Assembly: GCF_947492365.1 (NCBI RefSeq)
Contig: NZ_CANLMB010000002.1
Span: 62,001-126,000, forward strand
DNA from: an uncultured Erythrobacter sp.
GTDB taxonomy: Bacteria; Pseudomonadota; Alphaproteobacteria; Sphingomonadales; Sphingomonadaceae
Direction: 5' to 3'
Length of the DNA stretch: 64,000 nucleotides
In this document: in pieces, positions 25,003 to 34,700 of the stretch
How the letters are laid out: each line of letters starts with the position of its first letter
Position numbering within the stretch: position 1 is the stretch's first letter
Position numbers and translations under genes: made by a program
The notes under the pieces: model-generated
The model's database searches: none
What the model was told of the DNA's origin: nothing
The model's input: only the letters and a program-made list of their open reading frames with translations

Positions 25003-25133
25003 AGCCGCGCTCTCCATTTCGTGTTCTGCGTGATGGAGAGGGGATAAGGCGAGGCGGGCCTCGGCGCACTCGTCAAAAGTGTGGGTGGTGGGGAGGTAGA
25101 GGCTGCGAAGGCAGGGCCAGGGTTCCGTGTTGT

Positions 25134-25267
25134 TTGTTTGCGAAGGCGCCTCCGCGCCTTCGTCCTCGCTAGACGTGCGGCGAGCCGCTAGCCGCGGCTC
25201 GAACTATTCCCGGCCATACTGGCTTGGTCACGGCACTTGGTCACGGCAGTCAAAGCGCGACTGCGCG
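25134..25267 (-). repeat. Intergenic repeat element R2 (inverted relative to R1)
   Basis: In the gap between the SDR (start 25002) and the tRNA-Thr gene, 25134-25181 is an exact inverted copy of the 48-nt block at 17057-17104, hairpin included (25142-25161). The second shared module, containing the complement of CGCGCAGTCGCGCT, is at 25236-25267. A 13-nt unit, CTTGGTCACGGCA, is present twice in tandem at 25223-25248, where R1 has a single degenerate copy. No gene is seen in 25018-25351. The location 3' of the minus-strand tRNA gene suggests it may end that transcript. Confidence 0.85.
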
Positions 25268-25351
25268 CCCGCAGCGACGCGCCCGAAGGGCGTGAGAGCG
25301 AGGATAGCCAAAGGAGCGGATGCGACTGCCGGCGCTTGAGGCCAACAAAAA

Positions 25352-25426
25352 TGGTGCCGCGAGAGAGAATTGAACTCTCGGCCTCACCCTTACCAAGGGT
25401 GCGCTCTACCACTGAGCTACCGCGGC
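25352..25426 (-). tRNA. tRNA-Thr (anticodon GGT)
   Basis: Read on the minus strand, a complete 75-nt cloverleaf runs from G at 25426 to an encoded CCA ending at 25352. The acceptor GCCGCGG pairs with TCGCGGC through six Watson-Crick pairs and one G-U. The D arm has GCTCAGTGGTAGAGC. The anticodon stem CACCC/GGGTG encloses loop TTGGTAA, giving anticodon GGT, which reads ACC and ACU. The T arm is GAGAG/CTCTC with TTCAATT. The discriminator is A. It is preceded by a clear promoter at 25445-25473. Confidence 0.96.
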
Positions 25427-25444
25427 ATCCGTTCAAGACGCGCG

Positions 25445-25473
25445 CCTATCGTTGCGAGCGGCGCTAATGTCAA
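25445..25473 (-). promoter_or_regulatory. sigma70-type promoter of tRNA-Thr
   Basis: On the minus strand a perfect TTGACA (25473-25468) is followed after exactly 17 nt by GATAGG (25450-25445). The predicted start at about 25438 would give a 5' leader of roughly 12 nt before the tRNA. The GC-rich stretch right after the -10 box resembles stringent-control discriminators of stable RNA genes. Confidence 0.7.
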
Positions 25474-25516
25474 GCGATGCTTGAAGGCTGGCGCAGATAT
25501 CGGCAAGGCGTTTCAT

Positions 25517-25663
25517 ATGAGTGAAGGAACCGGCAACAAAATGTCGCGCGAAGAGCGAATGGCGGCGAAACTGCGCGAAAACCTGCGGCGCAGGAAGGCG
25601 CAGACCCGCGAAATGCGCGAATCGGGGTCTCAAGCGCTTCCCAAATCGGGCGAGCCAAGCTAA
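25517..25663 (+). CDS. Small basic protein conserved in style (unknown)
   Basis: A 48-residue highly charged protein starting at ATG 25517. It contains [21 protein letters not shown], predicted to be one amphipathic helix, then a short tail. There is no hydrophobic core, signal or metal site. Proteins of this type with an [15 protein letters not shown] pattern occur widely in sphingomonads near gpm/pur genes as I recall, but no function is known to me. It lies 56 nt before gpmA on the same strand and might be cotranscribed. A role in RNA binding is possible given the charge. Confidence 0.6.
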   Translation: MSEGTGNKMSREERMAAKLRENLRRRKAQTREMRESGSQALPKSGEPS

Positions 25664-25719
25664 CCCGCAGCGCTCTTAGTTCGGCGTCCCGGACCGCCCG
25701 CTCCCACCACGGAGAAAAA

Positions 25720-26406
25720 ATGCCTAAACTGATCCTCGTCCGCCACGGCCAGAGCCAGTGGAACCTCGAAAACCGCTTCACCGGCTGGTGGGACGTCGAT
25801 CTCACCGAAAAAGGCGTGGAAGAGGCGAAGGCTGCGGGCGCTTTGATGCTCGAAAAGGGCGTTTTGCCGACAACCTGCTTCACCTCTTTCCAGACCCGCG
25901 CGATCAAGACGCTCAATCTGGCGCTCGAAGAGATGAACCGCTTGTGGTTGCCGGTCACGAAGGATTGGCGCCTGAACGAGCGGCATTATGGAGGTCTCAC
26001 CGGCCTCAACAAGCAGGAAACGCGCGACAGGCATGGCGATGAACAGGTCCATATCTGGCGTCGCAGCTTTGACACGCCGCCGCCGCCGATGGAGGCGGGC
26101 AGCGAGTATGATCCGGGTGCCGATCCGCGCTATGACGGGATTGACGTTCCCAATACCGAAAGCCTGAAACTGACGATCGAGCGGGTGCTCCCCTATTGGC
26201 ATAGCGACATCCTGCCGGTTCTCGCAAGCGGCGAGACGGTGATCATCTCTGCCCATGGCAACTCGCTGCGCGCGCTGGTAAAACACCTCTCGCAAATCTC
26301 GGATGAGGACATAACGGGGCTGGAGATTCCCACGGGGCAGCCGATCATCTATGACTTTGACGACAACATGGTGCCGGGCGAACGGTACTATCTTAGAGAC
26401 AGTTAA
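25720..26406 (+). CDS. gpmA: 2,3-bisphosphoglycerate-dependent phosphoglycerate mutase
   Basis: A 228-residue protein matching the cofactor-dependent phosphoglycerate mutase family. [18 protein letters not shown] holds the phosphohistidine in RHG and the conserved substrate loop. [13 protein letters not shown] carries the catalytic Glu region, and [14 protein letters not shown] the second His. It interconverts 3- and 2-phosphoglycerate in glycolysis and gluconeogenesis in the cytoplasm. GGAG is spaced well before the ATG. The purE gene follows 9 nt downstream, so the genes form one run with purEK, folA and ribF. Confidence 0.96.
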   Translation: MPKLILVRHGQSQWNLENRFTGWWDVDLTEKGVEEAKAAGALMLEKGVLPTTCFTSFQTRAIKTLNLALEEMNRLWLPVTKDWRLNERHYGGLTGLNKQETRDRHGDEQVHIWRRSFDTPPPPMEAGSEYDPGADPRYDGIDVPNTESLKLTIERVLPYWHSDILPVLASGETVIISAHGNSLRALVKHLSQISDEDITGLEIPTGQPIIYDFDDNMVPGERYYLRDS

Positions 26407-26415
26407 GGGGCACCA

Positions 26416-26898
26416 ATGGGAGGAAAAGTCGCCATCGTCATGGGCAGCCAGTCTGACTGGCCAACCATGAAGCTTGCCAGCGCTATACTCGACGAGCTGG
26501 AAGTCGAGCATGAGGCGCGGATCGTCTCTGCCCACCGCACGCCTGACCGGATGAGCGCCTTTGCCAAGGGCGCAGAGGGCGAAGGCTTTGATGTGATCAT
26601 TGCAGGCGCAGGCGGGGCGGCGCATCTGCCCGGCATGATCGCCGCAATGACTCACCTTCCCGTATTGGGCGTTCCAGTTCAGTCCAAGGCGCTTTCGGGC
26701 TGGGACAGCCTGCTTTCCATCGTGCAGATGCCCGCGGGCATTCCTGTCGGAACTCTCGCAATTGGCGAAGCGGGGGCGAAGAATGCTGCGCTCATGGCAG
26801 CAGCTATCCTGGCTCTGGGTGACGAGGATCTTTCCGAACGCCTGCAAGACTGGCGCGCCGCGCGCAGCGGCGATGTGGCAGAGGTACCGGCAGGCTGA
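26416..26898 (+). CDS. purE: N5-carboxyaminoimidazole ribonucleotide mutase
   Basis: A 160-residue class I PurE. The [14 protein letters not shown] start and SAHRTPDRM segment bind the nucleotide phosphate; [17 protein letters not shown] and [22 protein letters not shown] are strongly conserved. It moves the carboxyl group of N5-CAIR to give CAIR in purine synthesis and works with PurK. Its TGA shares one base with the ATG of purK (TGATG), which implies translational coupling. Confidence 0.97.
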   Translation: MGGKVAIVMGSQSDWPTMKLASAILDELEVEHEARIVSAHRTPDRMSAFAKGAEGEGFDVIIAGAGGAAHLPGMIAAMTHLPVLGVPVQSKALSGWDSLLSIVQMPAGIPVGTLAIGEAGAKNAALMAAAILALGDEDLSERLQDWRAARSGDVAEVPAG

Positions 26899-27992
26899 TG
26901 AATGACACCGCCCCCCTAACCCCCGGCTCGACCATAGGCATTCTCGGCGGCGGTCAGCTTGGCCGGATGCTGGCGATGGCAGCGGTGCAGCTGGGCTATC
27001 GCTGCATCGGCTACGCGCCTGCCGGGGACAATGTGGCAGCCGATGTCTGCACCGACTTTTTCGAGAATGGCTGGGGCGATAAGGCCGCGCTCGCTGCCTT
27101 TGCCAGCCAGTGCGATGTGGTGACGTGGGAGTTTGAAAACGTCCCTCTGTCAGCAGTTGAGGCGATCCCTGCCGACCTTCTCGCTCCTGATCCCAGGGCG
27201 CTCGAAGTGGCGCAGGACCGGCTCAGCGAAAAACGCTTCGTCGAAGAGCTTGGTGCGCGATGCGCCCCCTATGCCCGCGTTGACAGCGAAGACGATTTCG
27301 CTCGCGCAATCGACCGCGTCGGCACTCCGGGCATTCTGAAGACCGCGCGCGATGGCTATGACGGCAAGGGTCAATGGCGCATCGCTTCTGCGCATGAGGC
27401 CGAAGGGGTTCGTTTTCCGGGGCGTCCGTGCATCTATGAAGGCATGGTTGAGTTTGAGACCGAGTTCTCAGTGATCCTTGTGCGAGGCCGCGAGGGCACC
27501 GTCCACTTCTGGGATTCGAGCGCCAACACGCATGAGGGCGGCATGCTCGTCCAGTCGCTGCTGCCCGCTGGTCCCTTGGTCGAAGCGCAGGTCGAAAAAG
27601 CGCGCGACATTGCCCGCCAGACTGCCAATGCGCTGGGCTATATCGGTGTGCTGACGCTTGAGTTCTTCGCCACCAAATCCGGACCGGTGTTTAACGAGAT
27701 GGCGCCGCGCGTCCACAATTCGGGCCATTGGACCATCGAAGGCGCGGCGACGAGCCAGTTCGAGAACCACATCCGGGCGGTTTGCGGCCTGCCTCTGGGC
27801 GGCACCGAAACCCGCTTTGCCAGCATCGATATGCGCAACATTGTCGGTGAAGACGCGCTCACCGCGCACACCATCCTGTCCGAACCGGGCGAGCCGCATT
27901 TGCACCTCTACGGCAAACGCGAAGCGCGCGATGGCCGCAAGATGGGCCATGTCACGCGGGTTTCGCACGGGGTTTCGCACGAGAAGCCGTGA
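26898..27992 (+). CDS. purK: 5-(carboxyamino)imidazole ribonucleotide synthase
   Basis: A 364-residue ATP-grasp enzyme. GILGGGQLGRMLAMAA is the N-terminal nucleotide-fold signature; DVVTWEFENV, LKTARDGYDGKGQW and VFNEMAPRVHNSGHWT are characteristic of PurK. It carboxylates AIR with bicarbonate and ATP to give N5-CAIR for PurE. It overlaps purE by one base and the next gene, folA, by 4 nt (GTGA), so these three should be translated together. Confidence 0.97.
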   Translation: MNDTAPLTPGSTIGILGGGQLGRMLAMAAVQLGYRCIGYAPAGDNVAADVCTDFFENGWGDKAALAAFASQCDVVTWEFENVPLSAVEAIPADLLAPDPRALEVAQDRLSEKRFVEELGARCAPYARVDSEDDFARAIDRVGTPGILKTARDGYDGKGQWRIASAHEAEGVRFPGRPCIYEGMVEFETEFSVILVRGREGTVHFWDSSANTHEGGMLVQSLLPAGPLVEAQVEKARDIARQTANALGYIGVLTLEFFATKSGPVFNEMAPRVHNSGHWTIEGAATSQFENHIRAVCGLPLGGTETRFASIDMRNIVGEDALTAHTILSEPGEPHLHLYGKREARDGRKMGHVTRVSHGVSHEKP

Positions 27993-28510
27993 CGCACGAA
28001 ATCACTCTGATCTATGCGCGCGCCGCCAATGGCGCGATCGGGCATGAGGGTAAACTGCCATGGCACCTGCCTGCCGACCTCAAGCGGTTCAAAGCGCTGA
28101 CCCTTGGCAAGCCGATGGTGATGGGCCGCAAGACCTTTGAAAGCCTGCCCGGCCTGCTCCCCGGCAGGCGGCACATCGTCCTGACGCGGCGCGAAAGCTG
28201 GCAAAGCGACGGTGCCGAAGTAGCCCGATCCGTCGACGAGGCGCTCGTGATGGCGCGTGACGGAAACACGAGCGGCGAGATCATGGTGGTGGGCGGCGCG
28301 GCGATCTACGATGTCTTCCGCCCACTCGCCAGCCGCATTGAAGTGACCGAGATCCATCAGGAATTCGCAGGCGACACATTCATGAAGCCGATTGGCGCCG
28401 ATTGGGAAGTGACAGCACGCGAAGATTATCCCGCTGACGGGGAGCGCCCGGCCTATTCCTTCATCACCTATCACCGCCGCGATGAAGGCTGCGAAGGAAG
28501 CGAAGAATGA
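27989..28510 (+). CDS. folA: Dihydrofolate reductase
   Basis: A 173-residue DHFR starting at GTG 27989, coupled to the purK stop. ARAANGAIGHEGKLPWHLPADLKRFK contains the substrate-binding loop, MGRKTFESLPG the NADPH site, and VVGGAAIYDVF the conserved Gly-Gly turn. It reduces dihydrofolate to tetrahydrofolate, supplying one-carbon units for the purine steps encoded by its neighbours and for thymidylate. The dipeptidase gene starts 4 nt before its stop. Confidence 0.95.
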   Translation: MTHEITLIYARAANGAIGHEGKLPWHLPADLKRFKALTLGKPMVMGRKTFESLPGLLPGRRHIVLTRRESWQSDGAEVARSVDEALVMARDGNTSGEIMVVGGAAIYDVFRPLASRIEVTEIHQEFAGDTFMKPIGADWEVTAREDYPADGERPAYSFITYHRRDEGCEGSEE

Positions 28511-29718
28511 TCCGTAAGGCTTTGCTCGCAGTTCTCGCGCTGCTTTTGATCGCAGCAGCGGCGTTCTTCATCTTTGCCCCCGCTTATGTCGAGCGCGGCG
28601 CCAATGTCGTCGATGGCAAGCCGCTGCCCGAAATCTCGCAAGAAGCGCGCGACCTCCACGCCACTTTGACCATTGTCGATCTTCATTCCGATACACTCTT
28701 GTGGAATCGCGATATGCTCGATCGCAGCGATTACGGGCATATGGATTTGCCCCGCCTGCAGGACGGCAATGTGGCGCTGCAGATCTTTTCGAGCGTGACC
28801 AAATCGCCGCAGAACCAGAATTACGATTCCAACCCGTCCGACACCGACCAGCTTACCGCGCTGGTGGTGGGCCAGTTGCAACCGCTGCGAACATGGAATT
28901 CGCTGCTCGAACGCACGCTCTATCACGCCGAAAAGCTGGATCGCGCGGTTGCGCAGTCACCGGCTGGGCTGATCAAGGTTGAAGCTGCTTCTGATCTGGC
29001 GCGGCTGCTCGAACTTCGCGGCGCGGCGCAAGACAAGCCAGTGGGCGCGATTTTCAGCGCCGAAGGCCTTCATAGCCTCGAAGGCGACATCGCAAGTCTT
29101 CAGCGCGTCTATGATGCGGGTATGCGCATGGCGGGAATTACCCATTTCTTCGACAATGAACTCGCCGGGTCGATGCATGGCGAGGCAAAGGGCGGGCTGA
29201 CAGATTTCGGGCGCGACGTGATCCGCCAGATGGAGGAAATGGGCATGATCGTCGATATCGCCCATTGCAGCCGCCAATGCGTGACCGAGATTCTCGCCTT
29301 GGCGCGGCGCCCCGTAGTGTCGAGCCATGGCGGCGTTCAGGCCACCTGCGCTGTGAACCGCAATCTGTCTGATGAACATATTCGCGGGGTCGCAGCGACC
29401 GGCGGGATCATCGGCATCGGCTATTGGGAGGGCGCGGTGTGCGACACCTCCCCTCGCGCAATTGCCCGCGCAATGAAACATGTGCGCGATCTCGTCGGGG
29501 TCGAGCAAGTCGCGTTGGGGAGCGACTATGACGGCTCGGTCACCGTCCGATTCGACACGGCGGGGCTGGTCCATGTGACGCAGGCATTGCTGGATGAAGG
29601 CTTCACCGAGGACGAAATCCGCGCGGTCATGGGGGGCAATGCGATCCGCGTTATCCGCGAGGGGCTTGTCCCGCTCGCCGACTTGCCTGTGCCTGCCGAA
29701 GAAGGCGCGCCTGGCTGA
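28507..29718 (+). CDS. M19 membrane dipeptidase (renal dipeptidase family)
   Basis: A 403-residue zinc peptidase. The N-terminal hydrophobic stretch ALLAVLALLLIAAAAFFIFAP is a signal anchor. VDLHSDTLLWNRD provides the first metal ligands (His-x-Asp), SAEGLHSLEG the bridging Glu, MIVDIAHCSRQC and SSHGGVQATC the other His ligands, and GSDYDGS the final Asp. The family cleaves dipeptides, including D-containing or L-Xaa-D/L pairs, in the cell envelope. ATGA overlaps link it to folA upstream and to ribF downstream. Confidence 0.92.
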   Translation: MIRKALLAVLALLLIAAAAFFIFAPAYVERGANVVDGKPLPEISQEARDLHATLTIVDLHSDTLLWNRDMLDRSDYGHMDLPRLQDGNVALQIFSSVTKSPQNQNYDSNPSDTDQLTALVVGQLQPLRTWNSLLERTLYHAEKLDRAVAQSPAGLIKVEAASDLARLLELRGAAQDKPVGAIFSAEGLHSLEGDIASLQRVYDAGMRMAGITHFFDNELAGSMHGEAKGGLTDFGRDVIRQMEEMGMIVDIAHCSRQCVTEILALARRPVVSSHGGVQATCAVNRNLSDEHIRGVAATGGIIGIGYWEGAVCDTSPRAIARAMKHVRDLVGVEQVALGSDYDGSVTVRFDTAGLVHVTQALLDEGFTEDEIRAVMGGNAIRVIREGLVPLADLPVPAEEGAPG

Positions 29719-30641
29719 TGCGCTGGCTCGATCACCGTGACGACATCACTGAGGCATTACGCGGTGCGGTAATCGCGCTGGGCAATTTTGACGGATTCCA
29801 TCGCGGCCATCAGGCCGTCGCTGGCGAAGCGATCAATTGGGCACATGCCGAGGGTCGTCCCTCAATCATCGCCACGTTCGACCCGCATCCGGTGCGGTTT
29901 TTCAAACCCGACGTTCCACCTTTTAGCCTCACCACACTCGAACAGCGGCAGGAGCTTTACCTTGCCGCCGGTGCAACCGCGATGCTCGTGTTCCACTTCG
30001 ATGGCGAGCTGGCGGGTACGAGTGCTCAGGACTTTATCGAAAAGATCCTGATCGAGCGCTTCGGTGCCTATGGCGTTGTCACCGGCGCGGACTTCACGTT
30101 CGGCCAGGGCGCGAAGGGCAATGTCGAATTGCTCCGCGGTTTTGGGGGCGCTTGCGGCCTCAAATCGCGCGTGGTTGAGGCGGTCGAAAGTGGCGGTGTC
30201 ATCTCCTCCAGCCGCATCCGCGAAGCCCTGCGCGAAGGCGACCCGCAGCTGGCCAGCGAACTGCTCACCCGCCCCTTCGCCATTCGCGGGATTGTCGAAC
30301 ATGGCGACAAGAACGGGCGAAAGCTCGGTTATCCGACAGCCAATGTCTCGATCGAAAGCTATCTGCGCCCCAAATACGGCGTTTACGCGGTGACCGGCAA
30401 AGTGCTGGCGACCGGCGAGGAGTTGAAAGGCGCGGCCAATATCGGCATCCGCCCACAATTCACCCCGCCCAAAGAGCTGCTTGAACCCTATTTCTTCGAC
30501 TTCTCCGGCGATCTTTACGGGCAGGAAATCGAAGTCGCCTTCCACCACTTCCTGCGCGGCGAGGCGAAGTTTGACAGCCTCGATGCTCTGATGGAGCAGA
30601 TGGAGCGCGATTGCGAAGAGGCCAAACGGCTGCTTTCATGA
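29718..30641 (+). CDS. ribF: Bifunctional riboflavin kinase / FAD synthetase
   Basis: A 307-residue protein with an N-terminal nucleotidylyltransferase domain (LGNFDGFHRGHQAV; TFDPHPVRFF) that adenylates FMN. The C-terminal flavokinase domain has the GYPTANV motif and the YGVYAV segment. The product converts riboflavin to FMN and FAD, the cofactor needed by the two ACADs, ETF and other flavoproteins in the window. The GDPD gene starts 4 nt before its stop. Confidence 0.96.
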   Translation: MRWLDHRDDITEALRGAVIALGNFDGFHRGHQAVAGEAINWAHAEGRPSIIATFDPHPVRFFKPDVPPFSLTTLEQRQELYLAAGATAMLVFHFDGELAGTSAQDFIEKILIERFGAYGVVTGADFTFGQGAKGNVELLRGFGGACGLKSRVVEAVESGGVISSSRIREALREGDPQLASELLTRPFAIRGIVEHGDKNGRKLGYPTANVSIESYLRPKYGVYAVTGKVLATGEELKGAANIGIRPQFTPPKELLEPYFFDFSGDLYGQEIEVAFHHFLRGEAKFDSLDALMEQMERDCEEAKRLLS

Positions 30642-31690
30642 GGACAATAGTAAAGTGGTTGGGGCTTGGCATTGCGCTGGCCGTGCTCATCCTGTCGGTC
30701 ACCAATGCCAGTTGGTTAGCCGCCGACCCGAAGGGCGCGCCAAAGATCATCGCGCATCGCGGGATCTCGCAGGATTTCGACCGCGCGGGCGTTACGCGCC
30801 ACACCTGCACTGCGACCCGGATCGAGGAGCCGTTTCACACCTATCTCGAAAACACGCGCGCGGGCATCTTGCGCGCGGACAAGATGGGCGCGTGGTACGT
30901 CGAGGTTGATGTAGCGCCCACTGCCGATGGCGAAGTGGTGCTGTTCCATGACTGGACGCTCGATTGCCGCACGGACGGCTCTGGCCCGGTTCGCGATGCC
31001 ACCTTGGCCGAGCTTCAGGCGCTCGATATTGGATATGGCTACACCGCTGATGGCGGCGCGACCTACCCATTGCGCGGAACCGGAATCGGCAAGATGCCGA
31101 CGCTGGAAGAGGTTGTACGCGCGCTGCCGATCCATGCGAAGCTGATGATCAACTTCAAGTCTGATGATCCCGCAGAAGCCAATCTGGTTGCAGATATCCT
31201 AGCCCGGGCTGGCCGCGATCCGGAGGCGAAAGGAGATGCCTTTTACGGGGCGCCCACAGTGACCGCGCGCGTCCGCGAACTCTATCCGGAAAGCTGGGCG
31301 TGGAGCCCGGCCGAAGCGCGCCAATGTTCGCAGGACTATGTCACCTATGGCTGGAGCGGTTACTTGCCGGAAAGCTGCCGGGGCAAGACAATGGTCATCC
31401 CGCTCAACGCGCAATGGATGTTCTGGGGCTGGCCAAACCGCCTGATCGCGCGAATGGAGGCCTATGGCGGCGAGATTATCGTGACCGGACCCTATGAAAG
31501 AGGCGAGCCGAATACCGGCCTCACCCTGCCCGAACAATTCACCGAAATTCCCGATTCCTTCAACGGTTATGTCTGGGTCGAGGACACGTTCAACCTAGCG
31601 CCGGCATTGCACTCTAGCGCCGATGACCGCAATCAGGCGGAGATCGATGCAGGCCAAGCGGCACTCGAAAGGCGCAGGGAGGATCAATAA
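30638..31690 (+). CDS. Glycerophosphodiester phosphodiesterase-family protein (membrane anchored)
   Basis: A 350-residue protein starting at ATG 30638, overlapping ribF by 4 nt. A single N-terminal hydrophobic segment (LGLGIALAVLILSVTNASWL) should export or anchor it. The GDPD TIM-barrel signatures are present: IIAHRG with the catalytic His, VEVDVAPTADGEVVLFHDWTLD with the metal acids and second His, and a terminal WVEDT strand. An 18-residue stretch after HRG is Cys-containing (TCTATR). It likely hydrolyses deacylated phospholipids in the periplasm. It is the last gene before ileS. Confidence 0.86.
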   Translation: MRTIVKWLGLGIALAVLILSVTNASWLAADPKGAPKIIAHRGISQDFDRAGVTRHTCTATRIEEPFHTYLENTRAGILRADKMGAWYVEVDVAPTADGEVVLFHDWTLDCRTDGSGPVRDATLAELQALDIGYGYTADGGATYPLRGTGIGKMPTLEEVVRALPIHAKLMINFKSDDPAEANLVADILARAGRDPEAKGDAFYGAPTVTARVRELYPESWAWSPAEARQCSQDYVTYGWSGYLPESCRGKTMVIPLNAQWMFWGWPNRLIARMEAYGGEIIVTGPYERGEPNTGLTLPEQFTEIPDSFNGYVWVEDTFNLAPALHSSADDRNQAEIDAGQAALERRREDQ

Positions 31691-31731
31691 GGGTTCCCCG
31701 CGCGCGCGAGATGTCCTAACGGGCACGCCTT

Positions 31732-34700
31732 ATGTCTGACGAAAAGCGCGACTACAGAGACACGGTCTTCCTGCCCAAGACCGATTTTCCCATGAAAGCC
31801 GGCCTTCCCGCGAAGGAACCGGGCATTGAGGCGCGCTGGCGCGAGATTGATCTGTATCGCAAATTGCGCGAGGCGCGCGCCGGGCGTGAGAAGTTCATCC
31901 TCCACGATGGCCCGCCCTACGCCAATGGCGACATGCATATCGGCCATGCGCTCAACCATATCTTGAAAGACATGGTGTGCCGCACCCAAAACCTGCTCGG
32001 CAAAGACGCGCCTTATGTGCCCGGCTGGGACTGCCACGGCCTTCCGATCGAATGGAAGGTCGAGGAGAAATACCGCAAGAAGAAGCTCGACAAGAACGAG
32101 GTTCCGGCCAAGGAATTCCGCGCCGAATGCCGCGCCTATGCGCAGCACTGGGTCGACACCCAGCGCGAGCAGCTCAAGCGGCTGGGCATTTTGGGCGACT
32201 GGGACAATCCCTATCTCACGATGGATTTTCAGGCCGAGGGCACGATTGTCGCGGAACTGATGAAGTTCGTGGAAGCGGGCAATCTCTATCGCGGATCGAA
32301 GCCGATCATGTGGTCGCCGGTCGAGGAAACCGCTTTGGCCGAGGCCGAGGTTGAATATGAAGACCTGACGGACTCGCCGCAGATCGACGTGGCGTTTGAG
32401 ATCACCGAGAGCGCGGTTCCTGAATTGGTCGGCGCGCATGCGGTGATCTGGACGACGACCCCTTGGACGATCCCGGTCAATCAGGCTTTGGCCTATGGGG
32501 CGGATGTTGAATATGCGCACTTCACTTTGATCGCTGACATTTGCGGCGGGCAAGAAGGCAAGAATGGCGGCGAGATCGCCGGAATGGTGAAAGAAGCTTC
32601 GAACCGCCTGCACGACGCCGAGCTTCCGTTCGACTGCAAACGGGTCGTGATCGCCAAAGACCTTGTGTCAGCGTTCCTGACGCGCCTGAATGCACTGGCT
32701 GCTAGAGTCGACGTAAGTGACCTCGGCGCTGACAAGGCTGAGTTTCGAATCACTGGTGAGCAAATGGGCCAAGGTCGCTCAGCTCCATTCGAACGCATTG
32801 TCGAGACAGTCAAAGGCTCCGACCTAGCCGGCACCAAAGCCCGCCACCCGATGCACCATCTCGGCGGATTCTACGCGACTCCGCGCCCCTTCCTCGAAGG
32901 TGATTTCGTCACCACCGAGAGCGGCACCGGCCTCGTCCATATGTCGCCCGATCATGGCGAGGACGATTTCGACCTGTGCAAATCGGCAGGTATCAATCCC
33001 GTCTTCGCGGTGATGGATGACGGGCGTTACCGCGATGACTGGCTGTGGCTCGGTGCCGACGACATGGGTGAAGACGGCAAACAACGCCGTCGCTCGGTCA
33101 TCAACAAGCCCTTCAACGCGCCCGACGGGCCGATCTGTTCAGACCTGCGCAAAGCGGGCGCTTTGCTCTCGGCCTCCGCCGATTACGAGCATTCCTACCC
33201 GCACTCATGGCGCTCCAAAGCCAAGGTCATCTATCGCTGCACTCCGCAATGGTTCGTACCGATGGACACCGAGCTAGACGGTGGCGGATCACTCCGCAGC
33301 CGCGCCATGTCCGAGATCGAGCGCGTGCGCTTTGTCCCAGAGAAGGGCCGCAACCGCATCGGATCAATGGTCGAAGGGCGCCCCGACTGGGTGCTCAGCC
33401 GCCAGCGGGCATGGGGTGTGCCGATCACGCTCTTCGTCCGCCCCGACGGCACCTATCTCCAAGACGCCGCCGTAAACGCCCGCATCGTCGAGGCAGTCAT
33501 GGCCGAAGGCGTCGATGCATGGGAAGAGGCGCGCAAAGCGGAATTCCTCGGCCCCGATCACAACCCCGACGACTACGAGATGGTCACCGACATTCTCGAC
33601 GTCTGGTTCGATAGCGGCTGCACCCACTCCTTCGTCCTTGAAAGCGGACGCTGGCCGGACCTGCAATGGCCCGCCAACCTCTATCTCGAAGGCAGCGACC
33701 AGCATCGCGGCTGGTTCCAGTCCTCGCTGCTGCAAAGCTCCGCCACGCGCGGGCGCGCGCCCTATGACGAAGTGCTGACCCACGGCTTCACCATGGATGC
33801 CAAGGGGCGCAAACAGTCCAAATCGCTCGGCAACACCACCGATCCGGTCAAGATGATGGAGCAGACCGGCGCGGATATCATCCGCCTGTGGGCGCTTAGC
33901 GTGGACTTCACCGAAGACCACCGGATCGGCGATGAAATCATCAAGGGTGTGGGCGACCAGTATCGCCGCCTGCGCAACACGTTCCGCTATCTGCTCGGCG
34001 CGCTCGACGGGTTTATCGGCGATATGAGCGATGGCGGTAAGATTCCTGAGCTTGAACTCTATGTCCTCTCACTGCTGAGCGAGCTGGATGGCAAGCTGCG
34101 GCAGGCGGTGAACGATTACGACTTCAACACCTACACGCGCCTGCTGGTCGATTTCTGCAACGAGGATCTCTCTGCGTTCTTCTTCGATATCCGCAAGGAC
34201 GTGCTCTATTGCGACGGGGCGGATAGCACCGCCCGCAACGCCTATCGCACCGTGCTCGACCTGCTGTTCCACGCGCTGGTCCGCTACGCCGCGCCGGTGC
34301 TGGTCTTTACCGCCGAAGAAGTGTGGAAGACCCGCTATCCCGAAGACGATGAGCCTGACGAAAACGGAGATGTCGGCAGCGTCCACTTGCTCGAATGGCC
34401 GAGCGTGCCCGCTGTGCCTGCCGACCGCACCAAGTGGGAAGCTTTGCGCGCGCTGCGTGAGCGCGTCACCGAAGCGATCGAGCCGCTGCGCCGCGACAAG
34501 GTGATCCGCTCCAGCAACGAAGCGGTTGTTACCGTGCCTGCAAGCGCAGTGCCTGAGGGCGTAACCGACGAACAACTCGCCGAATTGTTCATCACCGGGA
34601 CAGTGACGCGTGGGCAAGGCGACGAGGTGACCGTCACCAAGTCCTCCGATGCCAAATGCGGCCGCTGCTGGCGCCTGCTTCCCGACGTGGCCGAAGACGG

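Noticed and set aside
25237-25467. Plus-strand frame across the tRNA-Thr gene
   Set aside because: It is the familiar false protein produced by translating the complement of a tRNA.
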